Positions 8,623-17,467 are shown, counted from the stretch's first letter. The stretch: DNA of 64,000 nt from Nocardia niwae NBRC 108934 = DSM 45340 (GCF_001613465.1 NZ_BDCK01000011.1:62001-126000); one strand, 5' to 3'. Program-made: numbers and translations. The notes: a model not told the origin generated them from the letters alone.

Positions 8623-9605
8623 GACAGCCAGTTCGCGGCCTCGGTCGCCCAATACGTGAGCACGATGTCCGCGCCGGCCCGGCGGATACTCACCAGCGAC
8701 TCGAGGATCGCGCCCCGGCGATCGATCCAGCCGCGCTCGGCGGCGGCGGTGATCATCGCGTACTCACCGGAGATCTGGTAGGCGGCGACCGGGACCGTCG
8801 AGCGATCGGCGACCTCGCGCAGGATGTCCAGATACGACATCGCCGGTTTGACCATCACGATGTCCGCGCCCTCGGCCAGGTCGAGTTCCAGTTCGCGGAT
8901 CGCCTCGCGGCGATTGGCCGGGTCCTGCTGATAGGTGCGCCGGTCGCCTTGCAGCGAGGAACCCACGGCCTCCCGGAACGGGCCGTAGAACGCCGAGGCG
9001 TATTTCGCCGAGTAGGCCAGAATGCCGGTGTCGATGCGCCCGGCCTCGTCCAGACCTTGCCGGATCGCGCCGACCTGGCCGTCCATCATGCCGCTGGTAC
9101 CGAGCAGGTCGGCGCCCGCCTCGGCCTGTGCCAGCGCCATCTCGACGTAGCGGTCCAGCGTCGCGTCGTTGTCGACCGCTCCGTCGGCGTCCAGCACACC
9201 GCAGTGGCCGTGGTCGGTGAACTCGTCCAGGCAGGTGTCGGCCATGACGACGGTCGAGTCGCCCACCTCGTCGGCGAGCGCGCGCAGGCCCCGGTTGAGA
9301 ATGCCGCGCGGGTCGCTGGCCGCGCTGCCGACGGCGTCCTTGTCCTCCGGACGCGGCACGCCGAACAGCATGATGCCGCCGACACCCGCGGTGACCGCCT
9401 CGACGGCTGTCTTGCGGAGCGAGTCCAGCGAGTGCTGCACCACGCCCGGCATGGAGCCGATCTGGCGCGGCTCCGCCAAGCCGTCGGCGACGAACATCGG
9501 TAGTGCCAATTGGCGTGGTTCGAGTGTTGTTTCGGCCACGAGTCGACGCATAGCCGGGGTACGGCGCAACCGCCGTGGGCGGTCCATTCCGGTCATGAAT
9601 CGCAC
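8619..9605 (-). CDS. hemB: Porphobilinogen synthase (delta-aminolevulinic acid dehydratase)
   Basis: 328 residues. Condenses two ALA to porphobilinogen. Both active-site lysines are visible: [15 protein letters not shown] and [13 protein letters not shown]. The metal-site segment is [14 protein letters not shown]: the first and third of the three zinc cysteines are present but the middle one is Asp, a hybrid form that I recall for M. tuberculosis HemB too. The start is uncertain within M-R-F-M-T-G-M (9605, 9596 or 9587). Here hemB stands alone, separated from hemD-hemC-hemA by three plus-strand genes, and is followed by a coupled membrane-protein gene. Confidence 0.96.
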   Translation of the reverse strand: MRFMTGMDRPRRLRRTPAMRRLVAETTLEPRQLALPMFVADGLAEPRQIGSMPGVVQHSLDSLRKTAVEAVTAGVGGIMLFGVPRPEDKDAVGSAASDPRGILNRGLRALADEVGDSTVVMADTCLDEFTDHGHCGVLDADGAVDNDATLDRYVEMALAQAEAGADLLGTSGMMDGQVGAIRQGLDEAGRIDTGILAYSAKYASAFYGPFREAVGSSLQGDRRTYQQDPANRREAIRELELDLAEGADIVMVKPAMSYLDILREVADRSTVPVAAYQISGEYAMITAAAERGWIDRRGAILESLVSIRRAGADIVLTYWATEAANWLS

Positions 9606-9778
9606 GATACGCCCGGTGCGATCCGATGTCGCGAGCGCCTGTGGCCTGCTCGCGGGCCCCGGTCCGTTACGTGGTGATCGGCCATGTCATCCGACTGATA
9701 ACGGTGTGTGAAATCTCACCTGGTTCCGACTCCGAAGGCGCATACTCCGACTAGGGGCGAGACCCGCTGGGGGACAGC

Positions 9779-10564
9779 ATGACCGATCCGCACATCGATA
9801 TCTCGCTGGCCAGAGCCGCCGACTTCGAGTCGTGGGTGGCGGTCCTGCTGTCGGACTGGTGGCCCGTGCTGACCGACAACCTGCCCCCGCCCCCGTCGGT
9901 GCTGCGGATCTGGCGGGCCACCGACGCCACCGGGTGCAATTTCAGTGTGGAGTTCGTCGCACGGCAGTCGGCCGCGCCCGGCGTGATGCCCGGCGCGCAC
10001 GTCGCCTTCGCCGCGCTCGGCATCCGTCCCGACGAGGCCGAGTGGGCGCGCAGCCGGGGGACGCACCTGGTCGGCGGCACCGAGGACGCCACCGTAGGGC
10101 TTCGATTCTCCGAGACCGCCCGCAGCGTCTTCCTGCGCCTGCAGAGCAGGCCGTGCCAGGTGATGCAACAGGCGGGCCGGATGCTGCGCCCCGGGGCGGA
10201 GATCAGTCTGCGGTTCCCCTGCACCACCTCGGGCCCGCTGGACGTGCGGGTGGCCCGCAACAGCGCCAGGCATCTGCTCGCCCAGCACAGCGCGCGGCAC
10301 GCCACCCCCGCCGACCCCCTGCAGCTCGGACCGCCGCAACGGGTGGCCGACATCGGCTGGGCGTTCATCTTCCCGTGGTCGACCACGAGCTGGTACCTCG
10401 ACGGCTCGGTGCCCACGCTCCCGCCGGGCGGCCGCGGGCCGATCGTGGTCGTCAAGGACACCGGGCACACCTGGCTGCTGGACAGCCTGCGCAACTACGA
10501 CGAGCAGCTGACCGCGTACGCGCGCGCGAACGGGTACCGCGCCCCGCTCGAACAGGCGCGATGA
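9779..10564 (+). CDS. Hypothetical protein with a YrhB/Imm35-like C-terminal domain
   Basis: 261 residues, soluble, no signal. The C-terminal 75 or so residues (IGWAFIFPWSTTSWYLDG, then GPIVVVKDTGHTWLLDS and a closing Tyr-rich helix) look like the YrhB/immunity-protein-35 fold, where a Trp/Phe strand, a G-P-I-x-V-x-K-x-T-G hairpin and a terminal helix are typical. The N-terminal 170 residues are not recognised. It is followed after 45 bases by a Sel1-repeat gene. Whether it is an immunity protein is only a guess from the fold resemblance; no toxin gene is seen nearby. Confidence 0.6.
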   Translation: MTDPHIDISLARAADFESWVAVLLSDWWPVLTDNLPPPPSVLRIWRATDATGCNFSVEFVARQSAAPGVMPGAHVAFAALGIRPDEAEWARSRGTHLVGGTEDATVGLRFSETARSVFLRLQSRPCQVMQQAGRMLRPGAEISLRFPCTTSGPLDVRVARNSARHLLAQHSARHATPADPLQLGPPQRVADIGWAFIFPWSTTSWYLDGSVPTLPPGGRGPIVVVKDTGHTWLLDSLRNYDEQLTAYARANGYRAPLEQAR

Positions 10565-10609
10565 TGGACAGCGTGTTGTCCGCGGGATATCGCCAGGCCG
10601 GGTGCTGAG

Positions 10610-11419
10610 ATGACCGACCCACCGAGCGAGGTCGAACTGCTCGCCATGCAGCGGCGCGCCGAGGCGCTCTGGGACGCCGGCGACGCGGCGGGCGCCGAAC
10701 ACTGGTTGCGCCGTGCCGCCGCCGGCGGCAGCCCGCCCGCCATGGGGATGCTCGGCGCGCTGCTCGGCGCGGACGGCCGGATCGGGGAGGGGATGCGCTG
10801 GCTGGAGACCGCCGCGGCGCGCGGCAACGAGGCGGCCGGGATACAGCTGGGGCTGCTCCACGTGGAGCGCGGGAATTTCGACGAGGCCGAGCACTGGCTG
10901 CGGCCCGCCGCCGAGCGTGGGTTGCCCGAAGCGCTGTGCAATATGGGCGTTCTCGCGAATCGGCGCGGTTGCGACGAGGAGGCCGAGCAGTGGTACGAGC
11001 GCGCGGTCCGTGCCGGAAACCCGACGGCCATGCGCAGTTTGGGCTTGCATCTGGCTCGCCGCGGCGAATTCGACCGCGCGATCGAACTGCTCACCGAGGC
11101 CGCGCGTCGCGGACGAACGGACGCGATGGCGGTGCTGGGCGCCTTGCATCTGGACCGCGGCCGGCACGTCGAGGGCGAGCAGTGGCTGCGTAAAGGCGCC
11201 GAAGCGGGGGACCCCGACTCGATGTTCCACCTGGCACTGCTGCTGCGCGCGTCGAACACGCCCTACGTGGCAGGGGATTTCGCCGATCCCGAGGTGCTGC
11301 GGACCGCCGCCGCCATCGCCACCGGCCGCACACCGGCACAACGGGAAGCCCGGCAGTGGCTCGAACGTGCGGCCGAACGGGGTCATCCGCAGGCGCTGCG
11401 GCTGTTGCACGATCTGTGA
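10610..11419 (+). CDS. Sel1/TPR-repeat protein
   Basis: 269 residues made almost wholly of Sel1-like helical repeats of about 33-36 residues. The recurring signature is A-x-x-W-L-x-x-A-A-x-x-G-x-x-x-A-M-x-x-L-G (for example AEHWLRRAAAGGSPPAMGML, AEHWLRPAAERGLPEALCNM, GEQWLRKGAEAGDPDSMFHL and a last copy ending HPQALRLLHDL). No signal peptide or membrane helix, so probably a cytosolic scaffold. It lies 45 bases after the preceding gene and probably shares its transcript. Specific partner unknown. Confidence 0.85.
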   Translation: MTDPPSEVELLAMQRRAEALWDAGDAAGAEHWLRRAAAGGSPPAMGMLGALLGADGRIGEGMRWLETAAARGNEAAGIQLGLLHVERGNFDEAEHWLRPAAERGLPEALCNMGVLANRRGCDEEAEQWYERAVRAGNPTAMRSLGLHLARRGEFDRAIELLTEAARRGRTDAMAVLGALHLDRGRHVEGEQWLRKGAEAGDPDSMFHLALLLRASNTPYVAGDFADPEVLRTAAAIATGRTPAQREARQWLERAAERGHPQALRLLHDL

Positions 11420-11466
11420 CGCCGCTGCCCCTGGTGAGGCCCGAAAACCCTTGTGGCCAGCGAAGT

Positions 11467-11504
11467 TTGTCGGTCCCCCGAGGTAGAATCGAAGGTACGT
11501 TCGA
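11467..11504 (+). promoter_or_regulatory. Composite DNA-damage promoter: PafBC (RecA-NDp) motif plus LexA box
   Basis: TTGTCGGTC (11467-11475), exactly 8 bases, then TAGAAT (11484-11489). This fits the mycobacterial RecA-NDp/PafBC motif tTGTCRgtg-N8-TAnnnT at every position except the last g. Overlapping its end, TCGAAGGTACGTTCGA (11489-11504) matches the mycobacterial SOS box TCGAAC-N4-GTTCGA at 11 of 12 positions. It sits about 40 bases upstream of a 90-residue gene. Confidence 0.7.
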
Positions 11505-11544
11505 GGGGGCTCGCCCGCCCCCGATCGCCACGGGAGGGATGCCA

Positions 11545-11817
11545 ATGCGCACACCGCAAACCGTTCTCATCGATCGCCCCTACGCCCCGCTGCAGAAGCG
11601 TCCGCTGCCCGCGGGCCGCCCACGGGCCTGGTATGTCCTGCACAACCGGCGGCTGAAGGCGATGCGGCTGGCGATCGCGCTGCTCGACTCCGGCGTCTAC
11701 GCACCGAGTTACGCCACGAACAAGCGGATCAGGCACACCGCCGAGGTGATCGGCATCCGGCCCCCCTCCGACGCCACCTGCTCCATGGTCCGCACCTTGA
11801 TGCGCAGACGGTACTGA
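11545..11817 (+). CDS. Small basic protein under a predicted DNA-damage promoter
   Basis: 90 residues, strongly basic, beginning M-R-T-P-Q-T-V-L-I-D and ending in a short Arg run then Tyr. GGGAGG lies 7 bases before this ATG; another ATG 6 bases upstream is too close to the Shine-Dalgarno. The middle (NRRLKAMRLAIALLDSGVYA, then PSYATNKRIRHTAEVIGIRP) looks helical and could bind nucleic acid or a negatively charged partner. There is one Cys (Cys79). No family recognised. The promoter carries both a PafBC motif and a LexA box, so expression after DNA damage is predicted. It interrupts the hem cluster on the opposite strand. Confidence 0.7.
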   Translation: MRTPQTVLIDRPYAPLQKRPLPAGRPRAWYVLHNRRLKAMRLAIALLDSGVYAPSYATNKRIRHTAEVIGIRPPSDATCSMVRTLMRRRY

Positions 11818-12196
11818 GAGCCGGCCCCCGTTCGGCTCGCGGTCGCGAAGCCGCCTCCGCGCGTGCCCCAGCGCGCATTCGCGACCGCGAACGAACGGAA
11901 GGGCGGCGCCATCACTGGGCCGATATACCCGGATCAGAGCCCCCGGACAGCATGGGGGCGGTGGCCAAGGGAAATCCGGCCGCGCGACCCTGAGAGGCGC
12001 CCCTGGACGCAACGGTCGCCCGCGACGCGCCCAGCGCACCCCGACCACCGGTTTCCAGCGCAAGCGAAACCGAACATCCGCCGTTCGCGGCCCGGATCGC
12101 GTCTGCGCGGCCGCCGCGTACCCGAAGCGGCGGTCGCGCGAACCGGAGCCAAACCGGGGCCGCGAACACGCCGCGGCGCGATCGCGGCCGAACGAG
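11818..12196. other. Intergenic stretch of 379 bases with one large inverted repeat
   Basis: Convergent gap between the 90-residue gene and hemD. It contains a 13-base perfect inverted repeat, TCGCGGTCGCGAA at 11837-11849 and its complement at 11878-11890, with further partial pairing outside (GTTCG 11830-11834 with CGAAC 11892-11896) and a 28-base loop. This could be a terminator for the plus-strand gene. Reading frames across the rest are Arg/Pro-rich without normal codon bias; nothing else is seen. Confidence 0.5.
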
Positions 12197-13759
12197 CTAC
12201 CTGCTGCGGCGGCTCTTCTTGCGCGGAGGCGGCAGCAGGCCTTCGGCGCGCAGCCGGGCCGCGTGCTCGGCGAGGGCTTCGACCAGCGGACCGACCTGGG
12301 CCACGTCGGGCTGCACGTCCACGCGCAGGCCGAATTCGATGGCGGTTTCGGCGGTCTTGGGGCCGATGCAGGCCACAATGGTGCGCGCGTGCGGCTTGCC
12401 CGCGATGCCCACCAGGTTGCGAACCGTGGAGGACGAGGTGAACAGGACCGCGTCGAAGCCGCCGGTCTTGATCATCTCGCGGGTCTCCGCGGGCGGCGGC
12501 GAAGCGCGCACGGTGCGGTAGGCCGTCACGTCGTCGATCTCCCAGCCGCGGTCGCGCAGGCCCTCGGCCAGCGTCTCGGTGGCGATGTCGGCGCGCGGCA
12601 GCAGCACCCGGTTGACCGGGTCGAACACGTCGTCGTAGGGCGGGAAGTCGGCCAGCAGGCCCTCGGAGGACTGCTCACCGCTTGGCACCAGTTCGGGGTT
12701 GATGCCGAACGAGCGCACCTTCTCCGCGGTGGCCTCGCCCACACAGGCGATCTTCACGCCGGAGAACGCCCGCGCGTCCAGGCCGAACTCGGCGAACTTC
12801 TCCCACACCGCGCGCACCGCGTTGGTGGAGGTGAACACCACCCACTGGTAGCGCCCGTCGACCAAGCCCTTGACCGCGCGCTCCATCTGGGCGGGGCTGC
12901 GCGGGGGCTCGACCGCGATGGTCGGCACCTCCATCGGAATGGCGCCGTGCGTGACGAGTCGTTCGCTCATCTCCGCGGCCTGGTCTTTGGTGCGCGGCAC
13001 CAGGACGGTCCAGCCGTACAGCGCGCGCGACTCCCACCAGGACATCTTCGAGCGCTGCGCGACCACCTTGCCGATGGTCACCACCAGCGGGCCGACCAGT
13101 TCGGAGGCCGCGCTGTTCAGCGTGGCCAGGGTGGCCTCGATGGTGCGCTGCTGCCGGGTGGTGCCCCGCACCGTCACCGCGACCGGCGTCTGCGGCGCCA
13201 TGCCGTGCTCGACCAGGGCGCTCGCGGTCTCGGCGAGATGCCCGGAGGTCGCGTGCAGCACCAGCGGGCCCGGCGCGGCCGCCAAAGCGGCCCAGTCGAC
13301 CTCACCGCGCACGTCCGCCTCGGTGTGCCCGGAACCCAGCGCGATGCCCGCGTAGCTGGGCACGGCGGAGCCGTTGGGCAGGCCGGGCAGGACCTCGAAG
13401 ACCATGTGCGACCGGGTGACGGCGTTGACCTCGGCGATCACCGAGTCGGTGGTCAGCGGGTCGCCCGCGACCACGCGCACCACGTCGTGCCCGGCACGCG
13501 CTTCGGCGATCAGCGTCTTGGCCACCTCGGCGGGCTCACCGAGCGCGGGACGCACGTCGACGGGACGTTCCCCGTCGGGGCCCGGTTCGACGGAGGTGCC
13601 GATCAGGGCGAGCACGCCCTTGTCGACGTCCGGGTCGGTGAACGCCAGCGTCGCCCGCCCGATCACCTCACGCGCACGTACCGTGAGCAGCGCCGGGTCA
13701 CCGGGACCCGATCCGACGAAAAGGATGCGACCGGGGTGCTTCTTTGCGGCTCGGCTCAT
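12197..13759 (-). CDS. hemD: Fused uroporphyrinogen-III C-methyltransferase-like / uroporphyrinogen-III synthase
   Basis: 520 residues. The N-terminal 250 belong to the CobA/CysG methyltransferase fold (ILFVGSGPGDPALLTVRARE, PGLPNGSAVPSYAGIALGSG). The C-terminal 260 form a HemD uroporphyrinogen-III synthase (WTVLVPRTKDQAAEMSERL, VVFTSTNAVRAVWE, ACVGEATAEKVRSFGI, VLFTSSSTVRNLVG). The usual methyltransferase motif GDPF-x-FGRG is altered to GDPLTTDSV, so methylation activity is doubtful; the same pattern is, as I recall, common in actinobacterial HemD. A Lys/Arg-rich tail closes the protein. It is linked to hemC by a 23-codon ORF with 4-base overlaps at both ends. Confidence 0.93.
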   Translation of the reverse strand: MSRAAKKHPGRILFVGSGPGDPALLTVRAREVIGRATLAFTDPDVDKGVLALIGTSVEPGPDGERPVDVRPALGEPAEVAKTLIAEARAGHDVVRVVAGDPLTTDSVIAEVNAVTRSHMVFEVLPGLPNGSAVPSYAGIALGSGHTEADVRGEVDWAALAAAPGPLVLHATSGHLAETASALVEHGMAPQTPVAVTVRGTTRQQRTIEATLATLNSAASELVGPLVVTIGKVVAQRSKMSWWESRALYGWTVLVPRTKDQAAEMSERLVTHGAIPMEVPTIAVEPPRSPAQMERAVKGLVDGRYQWVVFTSTNAVRAVWEKFAEFGLDARAFSGVKIACVGEATAEKVRSFGINPELVPSGEQSSEGLLADFPPYDDVFDPVNRVLLPRADIATETLAEGLRDRGWEIDDVTAYRTVRASPPPAETREMIKTGGFDAVLFTSSSTVRNLVGIAGKPHARTIVACIGPKTAETAIEFGLRVDVQPDVAQVGPLVEALAEHAARLRAEGLLPPPRKKSRRSR

Positions 13760-13827
13760 GCCTGCACCTCGCTTGCGCTCGGCTCCGGCAAACCCGAGGG
13801 CACGGTGCCTGTGCTTCGCTGGCTCAT
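13756..13827 (-). CDS. 23-residue micro-ORF bridging hemC and hemD
   Basis: Its ATG overlaps the hemC stop (ATGA) and its own stop overlaps the hemD ATG (ATGA), so it exactly fills the gap between the genes. The product begins [10 protein letters not shown] and ends S-A-S-E-V-Q-A. It includes a variant of the GAGCGCAGCGAG element also present in the micro-ORF before hemA. The likely role is to relay ribosomes from hemC to hemD, the peptide itself perhaps being irrelevant. Not supported by homology. Confidence 0.5.
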   Translation of the reverse strand: MSQRSTGTVPSGLPEPSASEVQA

Positions 13828-14879
13828 CGGCTGTTCTCCATTGGGCTGGGGTTGGGCAAGTCTGTGGCGGGCGAACTCACCGCCCGGGTGGGGGAACCGT
13901 CGTCCGGTTCGGTGGCGAGCAACTCGCGCGCGCCCATGTCGAGCAACTCGCGGGCGAGCGCGCGGCCGAGTTCCGCCGCGTCGGCCGGGGCGCCGACCAC
14001 CGACGCCCGCAGCACGTCGGATCCGTCGACGGCCGCGGCGCACGCGCGCAGCGACAGCTCGTCCACGATCCGCCCCTCGTCGTCGAGCGATTCGACGACC
14101 TCGGCGAGCGCACCGATCGGCGCGGTGCAGCCCGCCTCCAGTTCGGCCAGCAGGGCCCGCTCGGCGACGACCGAGGCACGGGTGGCCGCGTCGTCCAGGC
14201 CGGACAGGATCTCCACCAGCGCGGCGTGGTCGCTGCGACATTCCACCGCGAGCGCGCCCTGGGCGGGAGCCGACAGCATCTGCACCGGCTCCAGCGCCTC
14301 GGTGACCGCGTCCAGCCGGTCGATACGGGCCAGTCCGGCTCTGGCCACCACGACGGCGTCCAGCTCGCCCTCGCTGACCTTGCGCAGCCGGGTGTCCAGG
14401 TTGCCACGCAGCGGAACGACCTCCAGCCCGAGTCCGAGCGCCCGCAACTGAGCGGCGCGCCGCGGCGCGGAGGTGCCCACCTTGGCGCCCGCGGGCAGCT
14501 CGCCGAGCACCAGCCCGTCGCGCGCGACCAGCGCGTCGCGCGGGTCCTCCCTGGGCGGGATGGCTGCGATGGTGAAGCGCGGGTCCTGCGCGGTGGGCAG
14601 ATCCTTGTAGGAGTGCACGGCGATGTCGATCGCGCCCGCCGCCAGCTCGTCGCGCAGCGCGGAGGTGAACACGCCGACGCCGATCTTCTGCACCGGGTCC
14701 GACGACAGGTCACCGGCGGTCTTGATGACGACCAGCTCGGCAGGCTGCCCGGCCGCGATCAGCGCGTCGCGCACCGTGCCCGCCTGGGTGAGCGCGAGCA
14801 GGCTGCCGCGGGTGCCGATCCGCCACGGAGCGCGGGTGTCGTCCGCGATCGTGTTGCCTTCTTGGTGGACCATGGTCAT
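13824..14879 (-). CDS. hemC: Hydroxymethylbilane synthase (porphobilinogen deaminase)
   Basis: 351 residues, slightly long because of an acidic C-terminal tail. Polymerises four porphobilinogens to hydroxymethylbilane. Seen: [77 protein letters not shown], and [11 protein letters not shown] with the cysteine that carries the dipyrromethane cofactor. The ATG overlaps the hemA stop (ATGA). The product is used by HemD, encoded next. Confidence 0.96.
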   Translation of the reverse strand: MTMVHQEGNTIADDTRAPWRIGTRGSLLALTQAGTVRDALIAAGQPAELVVIKTAGDLSSDPVQKIGVGVFTSALRDELAAGAIDIAVHSYKDLPTAQDPRFTIAAIPPREDPRDALVARDGLVLGELPAGAKVGTSAPRRAAQLRALGLGLEVVPLRGNLDTRLRKVSEGELDAVVVARAGLARIDRLDAVTEALEPVQMLSAPAQGALAVECRSDHAALVEILSGLDDAATRASVVAERALLAELEAGCTAPIGALAEVVESLDDEGRIVDELSLRACAAAVDGSDVLRASVVGAPADAAELGRALARELLDMGARELLATEPDDGSPTRAVSSPATDLPNPSPMENSR

Positions 14880-16312
14880 GCCGTCTGCCCCTGTTCCTCG
14901 CCGCGATGGCCTGCGGTGAAATCGTCGGCCAGCGCGATCTCTCCGTCGCTGAGCTCGGCGCGATCGCCGGCGAGCGCGGTGATCTCCATCGGCGCGGCGA
15001 CCGCCTGGGCCGCACCGGGCTTGAGTTCGAACAATTCGCGCAGCGCCTCGGCGTAGCTGTCGCCGCCCGGCGTGGACGCGAGCTGCTTGACTCGCACCGT
15101 CGGCGCGTGCAGCAGCTTGTCGACCACCCGGCGCACCGTGCGCGCGACCTCGTCACGTTCCGGGTCGGCGAGGCCGGGCAGCCGGGAATCCAGCCGGAGC
15201 AGTTCGGCCTCGACCACCTCCGCGGCGCGCTGGCGTAGCGCGGCCACCGTCGGGGTGACCTCGGCCATCCGCTGTCCGGCCAGGTATTTGGCCAGTTCGT
15301 CGGCGACGATCGTCCGGGCGGCCGCGGTGTCGTCGGCGGCGGCGCCCGCGGCCGGATCGCGCTGCAACGTCTCGATATCGATGAGCGTGACACCGGGCAG
15401 GCCGGCCACGGCGTGCTCGACATCGCGCGGCAAGCCGAGATCGCAGAACACCAACGGCCGCTCGACGGTGGCGAATTCCTCGCCGCGCTCGCGGTCGGTG
15501 AGCGCGCGGTGGGTGTCGGCGAGCGTCACGACCGCGCCGACCGCACCGGTACAGGTGACCACCACGTCGGTGGCCGCCATCGCCTCGGTGAGCCGCGACA
15601 GTTCCATGGCCTCGGCCTCGACGCCGTGCGTGCGCGCGGTCTCGGCGAGTCTGCGCGCCCGCTCGATGGTGCGGTTCACCACGATGATCCGGCCGATCCC
15701 GGCGCGGGAGAGATGCGCCACCGCGAGGCCGCCCATCGCGCCTGCGCCGACCACGGCGGCGGTACGCCCGGCCAGCGGGCCGAGCACCTGCTGCGCGCGA
15801 TCCAGCGCGACCGACACCACCGACGCGCCCGCGCGGTCGATGCCGGTTTCGGCGTGCACGCGCTTGCCCACCCGCAGCGCGTGCTGCGCCAGTTCGTGCA
15901 GGGTCCGTCCGACCGCGCTCTGCGCGTCGGCGGAGGCGTACGCGCCGCGGATCTGGCTGAGCACCTGCTGCTCGCCGACCACCATCGAGTCCAGGCCGCT
16001 GGCCACCGCGAACAGGTGCTCGGCGGCGGCCTCGGAGTAGCGGACGTAGGCATGCTTGGTCAGATCGGGCATCGGTAGGCCGGAGTGCTTGGTCAGCAGA
16101 TCGCCGATCTCGGCGAGACCGCCGTGGAAGGCGTCGACCACCGCGTAGACCTCCACCCGGTTGCAGGTGGACACGATCATGGCCTCGGACACGTGGCTCG
16201 AGGCGATCAACCGGTCGATCAGCTTCGGCCGGTCGGCATCGGTGACGGCCACCTTCTCCAGCACGGGGACCGGCGCGCTGCGGTGCGAGATTCCGACGAG
16301 GAGAACGCTCAT
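14876..16312 (-). CDS. hemA: Glutamyl-tRNA reductase
   Basis: 478 residues. First enzyme of C5 tetrapyrrole synthesis, reducing glutamyl-tRNA to glutamate-1-semialdehyde. Visible: [18 protein letters not shown], the catalytic cysteine in [25 protein letters not shown], an NADPH-binding [12 protein letters not shown] and the C-terminal dimerisation region with [16 protein letters not shown]. It partners HemL, encoded about 9 kb away on the same strand. Its start codon overlaps the stop of a 25-codon ORF that follows rex, so its translation may be coupled to the Rex transcript. Confidence 0.96.
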   Translation of the reverse strand: MSVLLVGISHRSAPVPVLEKVAVTDADRPKLIDRLIASSHVSEAMIVSTCNRVEVYAVVDAFHGGLAEIGDLLTKHSGLPMPDLTKHAYVRYSEAAAEHLFAVASGLDSMVVGEQQVLSQIRGAYASADAQSAVGRTLHELAQHALRVGKRVHAETGIDRAGASVVSVALDRAQQVLGPLAGRTAAVVGAGAMGGLAVAHLSRAGIGRIIVVNRTIERARRLAETARTHGVEAEAMELSRLTEAMAATDVVVTCTGAVGAVVTLADTHRALTDRERGEEFATVERPLVFCDLGLPRDVEHAVAGLPGVTLIDIETLQRDPAAGAAADDTAAARTIVADELAKYLAGQRMAEVTPTVAALRQRAAEVVEAELLRLDSRLPGLADPERDEVARTVRRVVDKLLHAPTVRVKQLASTPGGDSYAEALRELFELKPGAAQAVAAPMEITALAGDRAELSDGEIALADDFTAGHRGEEQGQTA

Positions 16313-16386
16313 GCCGCCACCGCCCCGGCACGGACGGAACGCTCCGCCGTGCTGTGCTGCATGATTCGCTCGCTGCGCTCACTCAT
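16309..16386 (-). CDS. 25-residue micro-ORF bridging rex and hemA
   Basis: The ATG overlaps the rex stop (ATGA) and the stop overlaps the hemA ATG (ATGA). The peptide starts [10 protein letters not shown]. Its first codons are the sequence GAGCGCAGCGAGCG, a short element that I recall as frequent near gene ends in Nocardia and Rhodococcus, where it often appears as an M-S-E-R-S-E-R-I N-terminus. The layout matches that between hemC and hemD, suggesting a ribosome relay. Protein function is doubtful. Confidence 0.5.
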   Translation of the reverse strand: MSERSERIMQHSTAERSVRAGAVAA

Positions 16387-17228
16387 GGTGTGACCACCGA
16401 TCCCTTGCTGCTTGGCTCCGTTGCCGTATGCGAGGTTGTCGTATGCGGGGTTGTCGAGTGCTGGAGTGCCGGGTGCGCGGGCGCCGCGTGCGGGGTGGGC
16501 AGGCGGTGCGCGATGCGGCCCGATCCGGCGTGCGCGACCTCCGGCAGCTGAGCCTGCTCCGCGTTGCGCACCCGTTCGAACGACAGCATCTGCATCTCGA
16601 CGGCCAGGTCGACGCGACGGACCTCGACCGTCGCAGGCGCGACCAGCTCACAGGGCGCGAAGCTCAGGATCGACTGCAGGCCCGACGCGACGAGCCGGTC
16701 GCACACGTCCTGGGCCGCGTCGTCGGGAACGGTGATGACCGCGATGGTCGGCTCCAGCTCGGCGACCGCCGCGCCCAGCTCGGCCACGTCGCGCACCACC
16801 AGGCCCGCGACCGGCAGGCCGACCACATCGGGATCGCTGTCGAGAATGCCGACCACGGTGAAACCGCGCCGCTGGAACCCGCCGTAACCGACCAGGGCCC
16901 GGCCCAGGTTCCCCGCGCCGACCAGCACGACGCGGTGGCCCTGCGACAGGCCGAGCACGTCCTCGATCCGGGAGCGGAGCTTGGCCACGTCGTAGCCGAC
17001 GCCGCGAACGCCGTTGGGGCCGAGGAAGGAGAGATCCTTGCGCAATTTGGCCGAATTGACACCCGCCGCGACAGCCAGTTCCTCACTAGATACGATGGCA
17101 ACACCGTCGTCGGCCAACATCGCGAGGACCCGAAGATAGGTAGCCAGCCGCGCGACGGTGGCCTGCGGGATGTCCTTCTGCAGAGCCCTGCCGGAGACGC
17201 CGCCTGGCGCCTCATGCTGCTCTGTCAC
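16383..17228 (-). CDS. rex: Redox-sensing transcriptional repressor Rex
   Basis: 281 residues. N-terminal winged helix ([19 protein letters not shown], then [20 protein letters not shown]), then an NAD(H)-binding Rossmann domain with [19 protein letters not shown] and [13 protein letters not shown]. The C-terminal 60 residues are a His/Thr/Pro-rich tail beyond the usual Rex length. The start is a GTG with GAGGAG 8 bases upstream; an upstream in-frame start would add a Pro/Gly-rich segment. In the family, rising NADH releases Rex from DNA to induce respiratory genes. It heads the hemA-hemC-hemD transcript and has its own operator upstream. Confidence 0.95.
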   Translation of the reverse strand: MTEQHEAPGGVSGRALQKDIPQATVARLATYLRVLAMLADDGVAIVSSEELAVAAGVNSAKLRKDLSFLGPNGVRGVGYDVAKLRSRIEDVLGLSQGHRVVLVGAGNLGRALVGYGGFQRRGFTVVGILDSDPDVVGLPVAGLVVRDVAELGAAVAELEPTIAVITVPDDAAQDVCDRLVASGLQSILSFAPCELVAPATVEVRRVDLAVEMQMLSFERVRNAEQAQLPEVAHAGSGRIAHRLPTPHAAPAHPALQHSTTPHTTTSHTATEPSSKGSVVTP

Positions 17229-17368
17229 GTCGTCGGCTCCTCGTCCCGGGCCTGGGGGCTCCGGTTCGTCGCTCGACCCGCTGCCCCGGGGACGGTCCGG
17301 TGCCAGGGTGTCGAAGTTTCGGATTTCGGGGCGGCTCCGCAGCCTCGGCATGCGGGTCGCGTGCCACC

Positions 17369-17397
17369 ACCGTAACTGCTTGTGAAGCCCTGCACAA
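17369..17397 (-). promoter_or_regulatory. Predicted rex promoter overlapped by a Rex operator
   Basis: TTGTGAAGCCCTGCACAA at 17380-17397 matches the Rex consensus TTGTGAA-N4-TTCACAA at 13 of 14 fixed positions. On the minus strand its outer part is a -35 (TTGTGC, 17397-17392), followed by 17 bases and a -10 TACGGT (17374-17369). The operator therefore covers the -35 and spacer, as expected for repression. The -10 is about 140 bases from the rex GTG. Confidence 0.75.
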
Positions 17398-17467
17398 AGT
17401 CGGTGAAATTGGCCTCATTTTCCGCCGCGACCAGCACAGCGGCCGAATCGGACGGAAAACGGCGCGC

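Noticed and set aside
9708..9719. GTGAAATCTCAC as a CRP site
   Set aside because: The half-sites are separated by 4 bases instead of 6, so it does not fit the consensus.
9716..11554. 612-codon open frame on the minus strand opposite the Imm35-like and Sel1-repeat genes
   Set aside because: Its codons show no normal third-position bias, it is Pro/Arg/Gly-rich without domains, and two well supported genes lie opposite. A by-product of high GC.
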